From positions 10,123,683-10,187,682 of the forward strand of contig JABACO010000004.1 in NCBI GenBank assembly GCA_013339895.1: a DNA stretch of 64,000 bases, in the 5' to 3' direction. A program made the translations under genes and the position numbers. The DNA is from Ephydatia muelleri. Taxonomy: Eukaryota; Porifera; Demospongiae; Spongillida; Spongillidae. Shown here one piece after another: positions 1 to 10,725 of this stretch; within the stretch, counting starts at the first letter, position 1; each line of letters starts with the position of its first letter. The notes under the pieces were generated by a model that ran no database searches, was not told the DNA's origin, and saw only the letters and a program-made list of their open reading frames with translations.

Positions 1-50
1 TATAATTATTATAAATCTTAAAAAAATAATAAAAAAAATAGAAACTAACA

Positions 51-385
51 ACTTGAGGTTTGGCAAATATGTTTACATCATTTTATTTACAAGTTATTAA
101 CGATGCTTAATTAACTTTAATAAACACAACAAATTAACAACTTTAAAAGTGAAACCATGTTTAGACATCCGTTTCGAAGCCAAAAACAAAAAGTCATATT
201 TTTTTCACCTCTTAAGCTGAAAGTACGATGCAACAACTATTTCACCTTGGTTACGCATGCACACTTCATTGCATACTCAGGTCCCGTTCCAAGACTAGTG
301 ACGCAACCATTGATGCACCGTATTAGCTCCACCCCTTCAACTTGTGCCCCTGAGCCCCACCCCACATTTGTCCCTCAAATTGCTT
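51..385 (+). repeat. Left terminal inverted repeat
   Basis: About 335 bp that recurs inverted at 3195-3536, with scattered substitutions and small indels. It includes the A/T-rich outer end and an inner part with the blocks GACGCAACCATTGATGCACC and TTAGCTCCACCCCTTCAAC. Confidence 0.8.
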
Positions 386-666
386 AATTCTTAATTGTTT
401 ATTCAGCGAATATAAAGATCTAAAGCTATCTGTGTGAAATCATAGATACTAGTAACTAGCCGTACCTGCAGCTGCTTATCTGTCACTTTTAGACATGAAC
501 TAGCCATATTACTACCTCTTCGTAAAAGAAAACATACACCCGATCGTAGGTGATTCATACAGGCGGTGCGCACCAATTAGCGATCTTGCTACGTGTTGTG
601 GACGAGATCGAGATTCGCCTTACGTAGTACAAAACCACACTGGAGAATGTCTTCGATGCAAATGGT

Positions 667-1075
667 TGGTGAGTTAAAGGCACGAATGACTGGGCGCCTA
701 TTGGCATACAGTGTACATGCGGGTACGCGCACACATGGTGCAGTCCATGCATCAAGCAAACTATAGATCCTTCCAGCTAGCTCTACATTAATAGCTAACT
801 GGTATATGCCCGTAATACTAGAGAAGCCACGTGTATACTGCCTATGGCTCCTACTAATATTGAAGCCTCAGGGTTCTTAGTGCGCTGTTGAGTTACCGAT
901 GTGTGTGTGAAACAAAGTGCCGAACTGTTCGACAGTATTCAATGCCATAGGGACTGTAGATATGGCTCTCAACTGGTAAGTATGTGTCTTTGTGTGTCAT
1001 GGTGACTTGTGTTCAAATCTGTGGTATGTGCTAAGTCTAATCAGTTTTAAAACCAACGTTGTTCATTAAGTAAGA
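667..1075 (+). repeat. Inner inverted arm, left
   Basis: This segment matches the reverse complement of 2395-2805. Shared blocks include the region around CCAGCTAGCTCTACATTAAT and the block TGATTAGACTTAGCACA (read on the opposite arm). With the outer repeats it makes most of the element a large imperfect palindrome. Confidence 0.75.
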
Positions 1076-1138
1076 GAGTGAGCAGTTTCACCGACATCAG
1101 GATGCCTCTTTAGAGCTCCACAAATTTGGACACCACCC

Positions 1139-1288
1139 TCAGAACTGTGTACTGCATAGTGTCCTGTAATTAGGGTACTCCCTCCGGAACAAGCTTACAG
1201 TAAGATAGGCATTCTGTCCATTAGAAAAGTACAGCCTTCCAATGGCAACTCTTTGTTCAATTGACAGTCTTGGTACTCGTGGCATTTT
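1139..1288 (-). pseudogene. Transposase helix-turn-helix start fragment
   Basis: From a minus-strand ATG at 1288 the frame reads a basic start and the motif LSIEQRVAIGRLYF, then SLFRREYPN. This resembles the N-terminal helix-turn-helix (DUF4817-like) of invertebrate transposases. It runs only about 49 residues before a stop and no catalytic domain follows, so it is a relic at best. The family assignment comes from motif memory and is tentative. Confidence 0.35.
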
Positions 1289-2394
1289 CAACATATGTAG
1301 TGAAAATGTATACCCCTTTAATCTTTTTTTATACTTTTGAGGTACATTTTGATTGGATAACAATCGCTGCATTACTATCCCTGCTTTCCTATTGGTTAAC
1401 TACTATCCATGCATTTGCATTGGTTGGGAGACAAAAATCCATTCTAGAAGTGATCCTTAATCGCAGTCAACATACCAACCCTTCCTTCTACATGTACTCT
1501 TCTCCAAGGACAAACATGCTCATCGATTATTTGACTCAATACATACTCGCAAACAGTACAACAATGCCTTAATTATGGTTCAGACAGTCTACTGAGAATG
1601 TCTAGTCACCCTTAGTGAATGCTAACAATCCAGCTGGCTTTCTCAAACAACCCATACAAACCCATCTTACACAGCAGTAAGGCAATACCTCCTTAACCCC
1701 AATCTTCATATGAAATGCATTTTTCTGCCAGGACCTACATGTACACTGTGTGCTCTTTGAGGTGTTTGATCAAATGGCGTTGCTTTATAACTTATCACCA
1801 ATCACATCTCACACAAGAAAGGTATAACCTTGAGTTGTATGCAGCTGTAGTCAATTTGATAATCTTCCTGTGAAAGATGTACTGCCTATTTTACCCACTA
1901 TAGGTTTCAAAAGACTAATACACATGCACATTGTCATTTTTATACAAATGCTAAATCTATATCCCACACCAATCTCATCACAAAGGAAGTACTAAAAGAT
2001 CCAACAGGAATCCTATTTCAGGGAGATCCTGAACACACATGTACAGTATAGCCTCGGGGGTCTGGGGAGTGCTTTAAGCAATCCAGCATGTCCACCAATA
2101 TGAGATGCATATTTGTTCATACCGGTAGACACATTTGTATGTCATTTTCAGCTGTTTCACGTGGTGGACATCTTGAGAAAAGTGGTCAGGCCCACAAACT
2201 CCCATGATATCCTCACAGTATAGACCTTTCAGTCTAAGTCAATTACAATTACATTTCTCACCTTATAATCATTGTACTCTGATTTAGGTTAACTCTCTAC
2301 AAAAATTATACTAACACGATAGATTCAGGAAATAAAACTAAAGACCTTATTTGACTAAAACGGCATTCTGAACAATGTCAGCAAAACTGCTCAC
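1289..2394. other. Element centre without recognised gene
   Basis: Central spacer of the palindromic element. A 103-codon plus-strand frame (1261-1572) is open but has no recognisable motif and overlaps the minus-strand helix-turn-helix frame; I do not call it a gene. Confidence 0.4.
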
Positions 2395-2805
2395 CTCTTA
2401 CGTAATGAACAACGTTGGGTTTAAACTGATTAGACTTAGCACACACCACAGATTTGAACACAAGTCACCATGACACACAAATACACATACATACCAGTTG
2501 AGAGCCATATCTACAGTTCCTATGACATTGAATATTGTTAATAAAAAAAGCTCGAACAGTTCGGCACTTTTGTTCACACGCACATCGGTAACTCAACAGC
2601 GCACTAAGAACCCTTAGGCTTCAATATTAGTAGGAGCCAAAGGCAGTATACACGCGGCTTCTCTAGTATTACGGGCATATACCAGTTAGCTATTAATGTA
2701 GAGCTAGCTGGAAGGATCTATAGTTTGCTTGATGCATGGACTGCACCATGTGTGCGTGTACCCGTACGTACACTGTATGCCAATAGGTACCCAGTCGTTC
2801 GTGCC
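2395..2805 (-). repeat. Inner inverted arm, right
   Basis: Reverse complement of 667-1075. The arm stops at about 2805, exactly where the duplicated 42-bp block next to the THAP segment begins. Confidence 0.75.
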
Positions 2806-2847
2806 TGTTCATATCATGCACACGCTTCCTCTTCAAAGGGCTCTTCA
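2806..2847 (+). repeat. 42-bp direct repeat, left of THAP segment
   Basis: Starts TGTTCATATCATGCACACGC and is repeated at 3119-3160. The two copies bracket the THAP-coding stretch and sit between the inner and outer inverted arms. Confidence 0.85.
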
Positions 2848-2896
2848 TGTGCTCGAATAAGGAAGGAACATAATCAGGGGATAGGAGGTTGTTGCT

Positions 2897-3082
2897 CTAT
2901 TCCCCCGAAACGAAGTGTACGCTACATATCCACGAGTACTCATTTGGAATCCAATCTTTGCGCCCCACTGCTGCTATCCACTGGGACTTACGTTCTTCAT
3001 CTTGAGGAAAACGATAAAAATGAACGCCCGAACCTTTAATGAAACGATTACTGCATCCAACTGCACAACAAGCCTTGCCCAT
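2897..3082 (-). pseudogene. THAP zinc-finger domain fragment
   Basis: The minus-strand frame of 61 codons is a near-complete THAP domain: an N-terminal Met-Gly-Lys start, the paired cysteines in CCAVGC, the FYRFP motif, a central Trp, the conserved Pro, and the closing CSVHF with its Cys-x2-His. THAP domains are C2CH DNA-binding modules found in host factors and in P-element and other transposases. The frame ends at a stop right after the domain, with no obvious GT splice donor and no catalytic region downstream. It is read as a captured or leftover DNA-binding exon. It differs clearly from the second THAP domain at 55.9 kb. Confidence 0.7.
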
Positions 3083-3118
3083 ACTATTGCTTTTGACACT
3101 CCAAAGTTCTGTGGAATC

Positions 3119-3160
3119 TGTTCATATCATGCACACGCTTCCTCTTCAAAGGGCTCTTCA
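3119..3160 (+). repeat. 42-bp direct repeat, right of THAP segment
   Basis: Identical to 2806-2847. The pair brackets a 271-bp stretch holding the THAP frame, as expected for a local duplication or an insertion event. Confidence 0.85.
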
Positions 3161-3194
3161 CTTCGCTCCGCCCATTGCACAACCTCTATAAACA

Positions 3195-3536
3195 ATTACA
3201 ATTCGAGGGACGAATGTGGGGTGGGGCTCAGTGGCAAGTGATAATATGCAAGTTGAAGGGGTGGAGCTAATACGGTGCATCAATGGTTGCGTCACTAGTC
3301 TTGGAACGGGACCTGAGTATGCAATGAAGTGTAACTAGTGCGCATGCGCAACCGAGGTGAAATAGTTGTTGCTTCTTTCTTTCAGTTTAAGAGGTGAAAA
3401 AAATATGATTTTGGCTTTGAAGCGGGTGTCTAAACATGGTTTCACTTTTAAAGTTGTTAATTTGTTGTGTTTATTAAAGTTAATTAAGCATTGTTAATAA
3501 CTTGTAAATAAAATGATATTTGCCTAACCTCAAGTT
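3195..3536 (-). repeat. Right terminal inverted repeat
   Basis: Reverse complement of 51-385. It ends in CCTCAAGTTG at 3527-3536 and then passes directly into the G/T-rich minisatellite block. Confidence 0.8.
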
Positions 3537-3589
3537 GTGTGTTTTGTGTGTATACATGTGTGTGTTGTTTGTATGTGAGGTTGCTAGCT

Positions 3590-4430
3590 TGGGTGTTGGA
3601 AGTGGTGTGTGGGGTGTTGGAAGATTATATGTAAAAAGATTTTATGACATGGTATGTAGGATTGGAAGGGTTTGTTGGAGGGTGGAGGTGGTGTATGGGT
3701 GTTGGAGAGCACTTGGAGGTGTTGTGTTGTGTAGGAGGGTAGAACTGGTGTCCGTCCACATCACAGCCACCCTACACAACACTTCCACACTCACACATCC
3801 CTCCACCCTTCTACATCTTGGTGTGGGAGGGTGGAGGGGGTGCGTGAGATGGGGTGGAGGGTATTGGATGGTGTGTTTGGGGGCATTGGAGGGTGGTGTG
3901 ATGTGTGGTGTAGGAGTAGGTTGGAGGGTGTGTAGAGTATTGGAGGGTGTGTAGTGTTGGAGGGTGTGTAGGGTGTTGGAGGGTGTGTAGGTGTTGGAGT
4001 GTGTGTAGCATGTTGGAAGGTGTAGGGTGTTGGAGGTGTGTAGGGTGTTAGAGGGTGTAGCATGTTGGAGGTGTGTAGGGTGTTGGAGGGTGTGTAGGGT
4101 GTTGGAGGGTGTGTAGGTGTTGGAGTGTGTGTAGCATGTTGGAAGGTGTAGGGTGTTGGAGGTGTGTAGGGTATTAGAGGGTGTAGCATGTTGGAGGTGT
4201 GTAGGGTGTTGGAGGGTGTGTAGGGTGTTGAAGGGTGTCATTATGGGTATCGGAGTGTGGTGGTGTAGGAGAAGATTGGAGGGGTGTTGTGTGTATGGGT
4301 GTTGGAGGGTTGAGGTGTTGTGTGGTGTAGAAGGGTGGAGGGCGTGTAGGCGTTGGAGGATGAGGGGTATTAGAGGTGCAGTGTGTGATAGGATTGTATG
4401 AGGTGTCTGAGGGTTAAGTATGGTTCAGAG
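3590..4430 (+). repeat. G/T-rich minisatellite (GTGTTGGAGGGTGTGTAG type)
   Basis: Degenerate tandem units around GTGTTGGAGGGTGTGTAG. The densest part (about 3925-4240) shows a higher-order duplication near 120 bp. Long open frames on both strands here come from the repeat and are not genes. The same kind of sequence resumes at 5313-5420, beyond an inserted element. Confidence 0.9.
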
Positions 4431-5312
4431 GGTCAATACACCTCATTTGACAAAGCAGATGGACAGCACCTCTCAGATTTTGATGCAACTTCCCATGTAT
4501 AGTTGTCTTCATATAAGACGACATTTGACCATTTATTACTTGAATAACCTTAATGGTTTAGGAGATACGCATTGCTGAATAATTAACCACGTTACTGATA
4601 AGTTCAACTTTGAAATGCCTTATCTTTATCCCCACTTTGAACATAGTTGCATGTTTGACATCAAATCCAAGATCTTAGGATTTACAATCAATGTATGATA
4701 TATATTTTGGAGGGAAGTCAAAGGGTTAAACAATAAATCAGTTTATAACATGCAGAGATCTCACAAATACTGTATGAAGAAGGTTGATAATCACCACAGA
4801 CTTTGTTTTTACCAGTTTGGATACAACATTGAACTTAGTATTTTTGCAAAATAAAAATGTTGATTATGATTAACCCCTGAGAACCTCAAATGGTTTTATG
4901 TGCAACTGCCATTTTGAGTGGATTTAACAATAAGTGTGGCTAAGTGGGTTACATAACATTCCAACCTCAGCAATCAAAACTATAATGTAAACTGTTTACA
5001 CTAACATGTGGATGGACATAGCGTGTGTACACTATGCATTTAATAATAGATACTGACATTAACACTAAGTAGATGTTCTTGCCTCAAGTGCGCGCGTTAT
5101 ATCCTGGTTTGTTAAAGAGTAAGTCCGTCCTGTAGCTCATGAGGGACTCACCAGTGTAAGTATATCTGATGGATCAATCCCCATTATGTCCTGGTGCCGT
5201 GGGTAAACATATGATTTTGCAGGTAGTTAAAGTAATAAATGGTCAAATGTCTTCTTATATGAAGACAACTATATATGGGAAGTTACTTTGTCAAATGAGG
5301 TGTATTGACCTG
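4431..5312. mobile_element. MITE-like element in the minisatellite
   Basis: The ends are inverted copies: 4431-4455 begins GGTCAATACACCTCATTTGA and 5288-5312 is its reverse complement. Homology continues inward for about 85 bp, through the block AGTTGTCTTCATATAAGA, apart from a roughly 30-bp insertion in the left arm. The interior has no coding frame. Minisatellite-type sequence lies on both sides, so the element split the array. The exact target-site duplication is unclear. Confidence 0.7.
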
Positions 5313-5420
5313 TGATGCAGGATTGGTGGTGGTGTGAGAGATGTGGTAGGATTGAAAGTGGTGTGTATGGAATGTTGTGGGGTGTATGGGATGTTGGAGG
5401 TGGTGATTGTTAGTGATGTG
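5313..5420 (+). repeat. Continuation of G/T-rich minisatellite
   Basis: Diverged GGTGTGTATGGGATGTTGGA-type units, resuming after the MITE-like insertion. Confidence 0.6.
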
Positions 5421-7274
5421 TATCCATCTCTTGCCTGTAGGATTCCAATCCACATTGCTTTACTTCGTTCTGAATCACTTCCAGTAGCCATTGGCTCATG
5501 CCGTTTCCATCACTACTGGCACCATCTCCTGCACCGCAAAGTCTTCATTTTTCTAATTGAATTCATTGGTTGTTGTGGTGGATACGCTCTGTCGCACATA
5601 CCCTTCAATATGACAGTAACCTCAAGGCTACAATCCGTTTTTAACCGTAACTGAGTAAAAATTTATTATGCAAATGAGCCGCCATCAGCCGTATGTCTAG
5701 CAGCTGGACTACTAGGTTGTGTTATTCTCTGCATGACAGTGTTAATGGACGTACGCGATACTAGTGGTAAGTGGCTAAACGCCAATATGTTGTTGAGTCG
5801 CATTTATGAGCCTTCGGCCCTTAAACATCACTAATTACGTGACGCATTTATGCGACTACGGCCGGTAATCGGTTAAGTAGACAGGCAAAATTGGTCTGTT
5901 GATCAACCGGTCGTCCTGTCGTTTAGGGGGACAAGTACAGTTGATAAATTTTACACTGTGAAATATTTTTGTCGAAACTCATAAATAGAAAGTTAGACTC
6001 ATATAATTTTTAAAATAATATGCGAGATGCAAAATACTCCCACTCGCACTGATATGTTTGGAACGACTCCTACACTCATAACTACAACCAATCGCACGAT
6101 CATGTATCTAAAGCAACACGGCGGTTCGTAATAGTAAGAGGACGGGGGCGTAATTGCGTAGAACACTTTTACATATATATATGTTCACAGTGACGTTTTC
6201 AGGTGTTAAATACGTTTAAGTATGCAGGGTTGTTTTAATCCAGTCGGCAAGTGTGCTTTAATTATGCTATAATGCTTATGTAAGTGAGTCTGGGAACGAC
6301 ACTATTGGAGTAGAGTATGGAAAACTGCAAGAAGGCTTGGATATCCTACAAGGACAAAAGGACCGAACAAAGCGAACGAAGCTTGAGCTACAGGCTAACT
6401 GGTGACAAATCTCAGCTCATAATTCGTACCAAAGAAGACATGAATACAATCCGACCCTAGCTATTACAATACACACCAGTTTGTTATTATGTATAAAAGA
6501 TAAGATCGAGCAAGTGCGGGATGATTGAAAATAGTTCACGTCAATAGGTCTGAGAACGAGACTAAAGCCATCGTCAGGTTAAAGACGCGCGGGTACACAC
6601 GCTGATACGTGAGGTGTGTAGCATGATTTTTGTTAGCCCGTTGGTTTCTCCAGACGAATTCATCCAATTGTATTTGCATTTTATATTGTATAAAGCAGTG
6701 CGAAAAAAGTGTTCCTAGGGCTAGATCCAACGGCTTCAAATAAATGCAGGTTGAAATCGTCTAGATACAATTCTGTGATACGCTATGCTGAGAGTTTTTA
6801 AAAAAAGGCTAAGTAATTTATTGCAGCAATGGACCGAATGAGACTAATTTTTGTTATTACTCGGGCTTAAAAAGTGCTGAAATTTCACGGACGTGGTATT
6901 TTAAAAGGAGAGCATGCGTGCAGTTTCCATATCATTGTCTACTGTAGCGTGTTATACATCTGTATAATAGACACGAATTAATATCATGCATTCCACCTGG
7001 CATTGCATGAAGTGTCTATAATGAAGAGAAGAAGTAATGGTAGAGTATGATGGAGTCAAATAAACATGGCGAGCATGTTACTGGATCAGCTATATGTATA
7101 TGACACCAAATGAGCAGTTCCATTACTTTGTGACCTTTGAACAAGACTGGCATGTCCATTTTAGTTCCTTGTTCATTATGAATCATGCTGGATCAGCACA
7201 ACAAATGTTCATGAAAACTGTCATACACTTATAAAAATACCTGTGGATTATCCAAAGTGACTGATTAATTTGGT
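5421..7274. other. No gene recognised
   Basis: About 1.85 kb of A/T-rich DNA. It contains a short palindrome GACGCATTTATGCG near 5840 and scattered short frames without family motifs. It directly precedes the left breakpoint of RhoBTB copy A, which falls in an intron around 7275. Confidence 0.4.
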
Positions 7275-7299
7275 TCCACCCTATTCCTTCAATGTTCAG

Positions 7300-9739
7300 G
7301 GGCTGTTGGCTATTTTGAATGCAGTGCACTCGCTCAAAATGGCCTCAACAATGTAATGGAGTCTGCAGTGAGAGCTGCTTTGAACCGTTCACGCCACACC
7401 TCCAATGGGAAAAGGTTCAACTGGTTCAGGAAGAGAAGGTAGGTCTCCTTGACATGTGTACTCGATGGTCACACACACACTGACACACACACAGGACCAC
7501 AGACACCACATCAGAGCCAGCCATTCCTCCTCCACCCACACTGCCAGAGAACGAGAAGGCTCCATTGATAAATGTCAGCACATCCACTCTTCCTGCAGAC
7601 TGGAAAAAGCTCGTCAATTGTGAGGACCACTCCGATGTCATTTTTCTGTTGGGCCCGAAGGTGTACCACGCCCACAGGTATGTCTTGTGTGGTGCATCAA
7701 ACATGTTCAGGAGAGTGTTTGGGATCGAAGACCCAATTAAAGCTACTAGCCTTGGAGAGGCTCCAACTTGGAACAAAGAACGCATGCAGGAATGGACTCC
7801 AGAGAACATCTGTGGTGGGAAAGTGGCGGGACTGAAACACATACTATATAGGTTAGTTTACAATTTAAGTACCTGGACAGATCTCCAAACATGCTTCCTC
7901 CATCAGTATTAATTCTGGTAAGCTGGCCACTAAGATCACACTGGATGAAACTCTGATATCTGATGTCCCCTTCCTGAGATGCCTGGAGTTCCTTTACACA
8001 GGTATTGTGGAGCTAGAGGCCAAGAGCACCTTTTTGGATGAGACCATGAAGGCTGCTGAACTGTTCAATCTTCCAGAGCTGCAGACCATATGTGAAAATG
8101 CCAAGAAGGGAGATGAGTTCATACCTTTCAATCTTAGCATAGGGACATGGCTGAATGACAGGAGAAGGGAGATCGCCAAGCAGCTGTTCCTGAACCAGCC
8201 CCTCCTCTCTGACGTTTGCCTCATGGTGGAAGGGAAGACCATTCATGCTCACAAAGTGGTCTTCTTGGCGAGATGTGAAGTCCTGTCTGCGATGTTTAGA
8301 GGTGGCTTTGTTGAAGGTGATAGGTCAGAGGTGAGCAGATGAGAGGGAGGGAGAGGGTGGGGATATTGGTGTCTCGTTGCTGAGGGCATCACCCCAAACA
8401 TATTTGCAGGTGTGTAGAGCAACGAGAGTGCATGCTCAACACAACATTGATTAGGATGCATTGATGTTAATTTTAGCATACATGTAGTTGTTACACGTAC
8501 TGTGTTGAAATGTGCTACCTTAACATTGCTTATTAGGTGGAGCTTCATGACATCTCATATGAAAACATGTTGGCTTTCCTGGAATACCTCTACACTGACC
8601 ACTGCTCTATTGAGGAGGGTGATTCTGTGGGAATTCTGGAGCTCTCTAATGAGTATATGATGCCCAGGCTGACCTCCCTCTGTGAGCTGTACATACAAAA
8701 TGAGGTGAACAGAGCCACTTCAGAGTCCTTACCTCTAGCTGACATTGATGTCATTTGTAAGTACAACAGCCTTTACCCTCATACCCTTCTCTCATACCCT
8801 ACCCTCATACACTCATACCATCATACCACTACCCACATACCATCATATCACAACCCATCTACCCCTTCCCTCATATCACTACTCTCATACCCTACCCTCA
8901 TACCTTACCCTCATACCCTACCCTCATATCCTCATATCACTACCCTCATACCTACCCTCATACCCTACCCTCATACCCTACCCTCATACCCTACCCTCAT
9001 ACCCTCATACCACTACCCTCATACTATCATACCCCTTCCCACATACCACTACCCTCGTACTCCATTGACACAATACATGACACCACGTGACACTCATTGG
9101 TGCCAAAACATGACACCCATTGATGCAAAACATAATACGTGATACTTTATATTTACACAACACATGACACTTTGTAACACCATTGATGCAACACATGACA
9201 CCATGTGACACCATTGATGCAACACATGACACCATGTGACATCATTAATGCAACACAATCTACACATGGCACCAGAGGATGCGCGCCACTCCACATACCA
9301 CTTGCAGATAAATGTAACTGACCAGCAAAGGTCTGAGCATAGGTAGTATTGTATCCCATCAGCATCTCTCCACACGCTTATTCAACACTAACTATGTATA
9401 CACCCATTCATTTCCTTCACATTGGAGTCATCTTATTCATCGCCCTACATTTTTCTATTTGTAGCCCTCCTGCTAACAGCACAGCTGCACAATGCCAACC
9501 AGCTGAGTGCCTGGTGTCTGCACTTTATCTCCAGCAACTATACAGCGTTCTCCTCAAAGCCAGAGTTCTCCCGCCTCACTGGTGACAACCTCTCATACAT
9601 CCAGGCACACCAATGGCCGCCAGTGTCCTATCTGGAGGCTATGGAGGAGTACAGGAAGAAGTACGAGGTGGATGAGAGCGAAGACCCATTAGCTGTTGGA
9701 GGCAGGGGAAGGTCTTCTGAAAGATGCTCTTTGATGTGA
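7300..9739 (+). CDS. RHOBTB: RhoBTB copy A, 5'-truncated but open
   Basis: Five exons with GT-AG borders join in one open frame: 7300-7438, 7495-7851, 7907-8330, 8537-8756 and 9465-9739. They encode the end of a Rho GTPase (YFECSAL motif), a basic stretch (FNWFRKRR), a proline-rich linker (PPPPTLPE), BTB1 (DVIFLLGPKVYHAHRYVLCG, broken by a long insertion as in the family), BTB2 (LLSDVCLMVEGKTIHAHKVV), and the RhoBTB C-terminal domain (SAWCLHFISSNY, QWPPVSYLEAM). The protein ends in CSLM, a likely CaaX prenylation box. RhoBTB proteins act as Cullin-3 adaptors and in trafficking. The P-loop and switch exons are absent: homology to the other copies stops at about 7275. A 6-bp in-frame deletion near 7911 distinguishes it. 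Without a start codon it is probably not functional unless spliced to another 5' exon. Confidence 0.85.
8770..9062 (+). repeat. Intronic minisatellite, TACCCTCATACC type
   Basis: Tandem units of CTCATACCCTAC in the last intron of copy A. The same array sits at the same intron position in all four RhoBTB copies, with different lengths. Confidence 0.9.
9063..9262 (+). repeat. Intronic minisatellite, GATGCAACACATGACACCAT
   Basis: About 30-bp units built on GATGCAACACATGACACCAT, directly after the first array. They are also present in copies B, C (inverted) and D. Confidence 0.85.
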
Positions 9740-10725
9740 CAGTGACAGTGGCAGTTCTTCTACGCGAAGAGACTATTTTATGCAACAAGTGGAGGTGCCT
9801 GGAGGACTCATCCAGACTATCCATTACTCTGCTTTTTCATTTTTACCTTTCTCTCATGGACTTCCAATGTGTTTGTTTTGTAGTTGCTAGCATTTGGTGA
9901 CAAATACACACGTGGCATATTATGATATCTACCAGTCGGAGGCAGGATATTTCTGAATGAGCACAACATTTTTGAAATTATTACTACACATTGTTAAAAT
10001 TAGTGAGTTAAATTATTTTAGGTTTATCAATTCCACTCGCTAATCAAATCATAATACAGAAAACAAAACAAATTAAAAAGTTGCAAAGCAATAAAAATGA
10101 TGAAAAAGTAAATTAAAAAATAGTTTCCAATAAATAATAATTACAGTATGCTAATAGCCGAACTATTGCAGCAATTATTGTTATATCAATTCATGATGGA
10201 AGAAATCAACTGATCTAACTTAAAAAGAAACTCAAGTTTGAGCTAAAATAACTAACAGTTTTGCTTAACTTATTAAAGGTATTTGCATTCAACATTTCCT
10301 TAATTTTGAATAGTTGGTCACGTTTTCAATGTAATTTCAAAAGGTAATACTAAACTATTTCATAAACCAGTTTGCTAACTAATTCTGATAATGAGTTACC
10401 GCAGTGAGTAGATATCTATAAGGAAGGCACAATACAAGTATCCTTGTGACTAGCGTGTAACCAGGTAAGGGGTATACCGATGCTCCACATACTGATGGCA
10501 GAAATGGCTCAATTTTTCCCATTCTTGGATATGTACACATGCATGCATATACTTGTGAACATCAGTTTTGACTTTGCGCACAGATGAAACGCCCAATTGG
10601 CAGAATTAGCAGCACAGCGCACCTGACTGGATTTGCACCATTATCCACAACCAACTGTATCAGTATGCATGCATGCTTAGCCTAATGGTTACCGGTACAA
10701 TCCCCTCTCTCCCCTAAATGTATAC
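9740..10725 (+). repeat. 3' flank duplicated with RhoBTB copies
   Basis: A/T-rich sequence following the copy A stop codon. It is shared with 18570-19505 after copy B and, in part, with the flanks of C (inverted, 23240-24019) and D (48752-49170). A and B agree up to CCCCTCTCTCCCCT, which marks the right edge of the duplicated block. No gene is seen in it. Confidence 0.8.

Larger units (their letters stand above)
51..3536. mobile_element. Long inverted-repeat DNA element with nested inverted arms
   Basis: The two ends are long inverted copies of each other: 51-385 matches the reverse complement of about 3195-3536, with the outer terminus reading CAACTTGAGG on both sides. A second pair of inverted arms lies inside (about 667-1075 against 2395-2805). 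The two flanks between inner and outer arms differ: left 386-666 is unique, while right 2806-3194 carries a THAP-coding segment. The centre (1076-2394) has a short transposase-like frame on the minus strand. A third copy of one terminus occurs alone near 28.06-28.29 kb, so the ends belong to a repeat family. No complete transposase is visible and I could not fix a target-site duplication. It is probably a non-autonomous or composite DNA transposon. Confidence 0.75.

Noticed and set aside
3520..4401. Long open frames in the G/T-rich block, up to 199 codons
   Set aside because: Composition and periodicity come from the minisatellite; frames are open on both strands for the same reason.
7426..7842. 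Minus-strand frame opposite RhoBTB exon (also in the other copies)
   Set aside because: Shadow of the BTB1-coding exon; its apparent conservation follows from the plus-strand gene.
8745..9068. Ser/Tyr/Pro/His-rich frames continuing past RhoBTB exon at 8756
   Set aside because: They read through the GTAAGT donor into the intronic minisatellite; the spliced frame continues at 9465.
10680..10720. tRNA-like A box (TAGCCTAATGGTTA) and B-box-like GGTACAATCCC
   Set aside because: The two boxes are only a few bases apart, leaving no room for an anticodon arm, and no acceptor stem forms. At most a SINE scrap; also present in unit B at about 19465.
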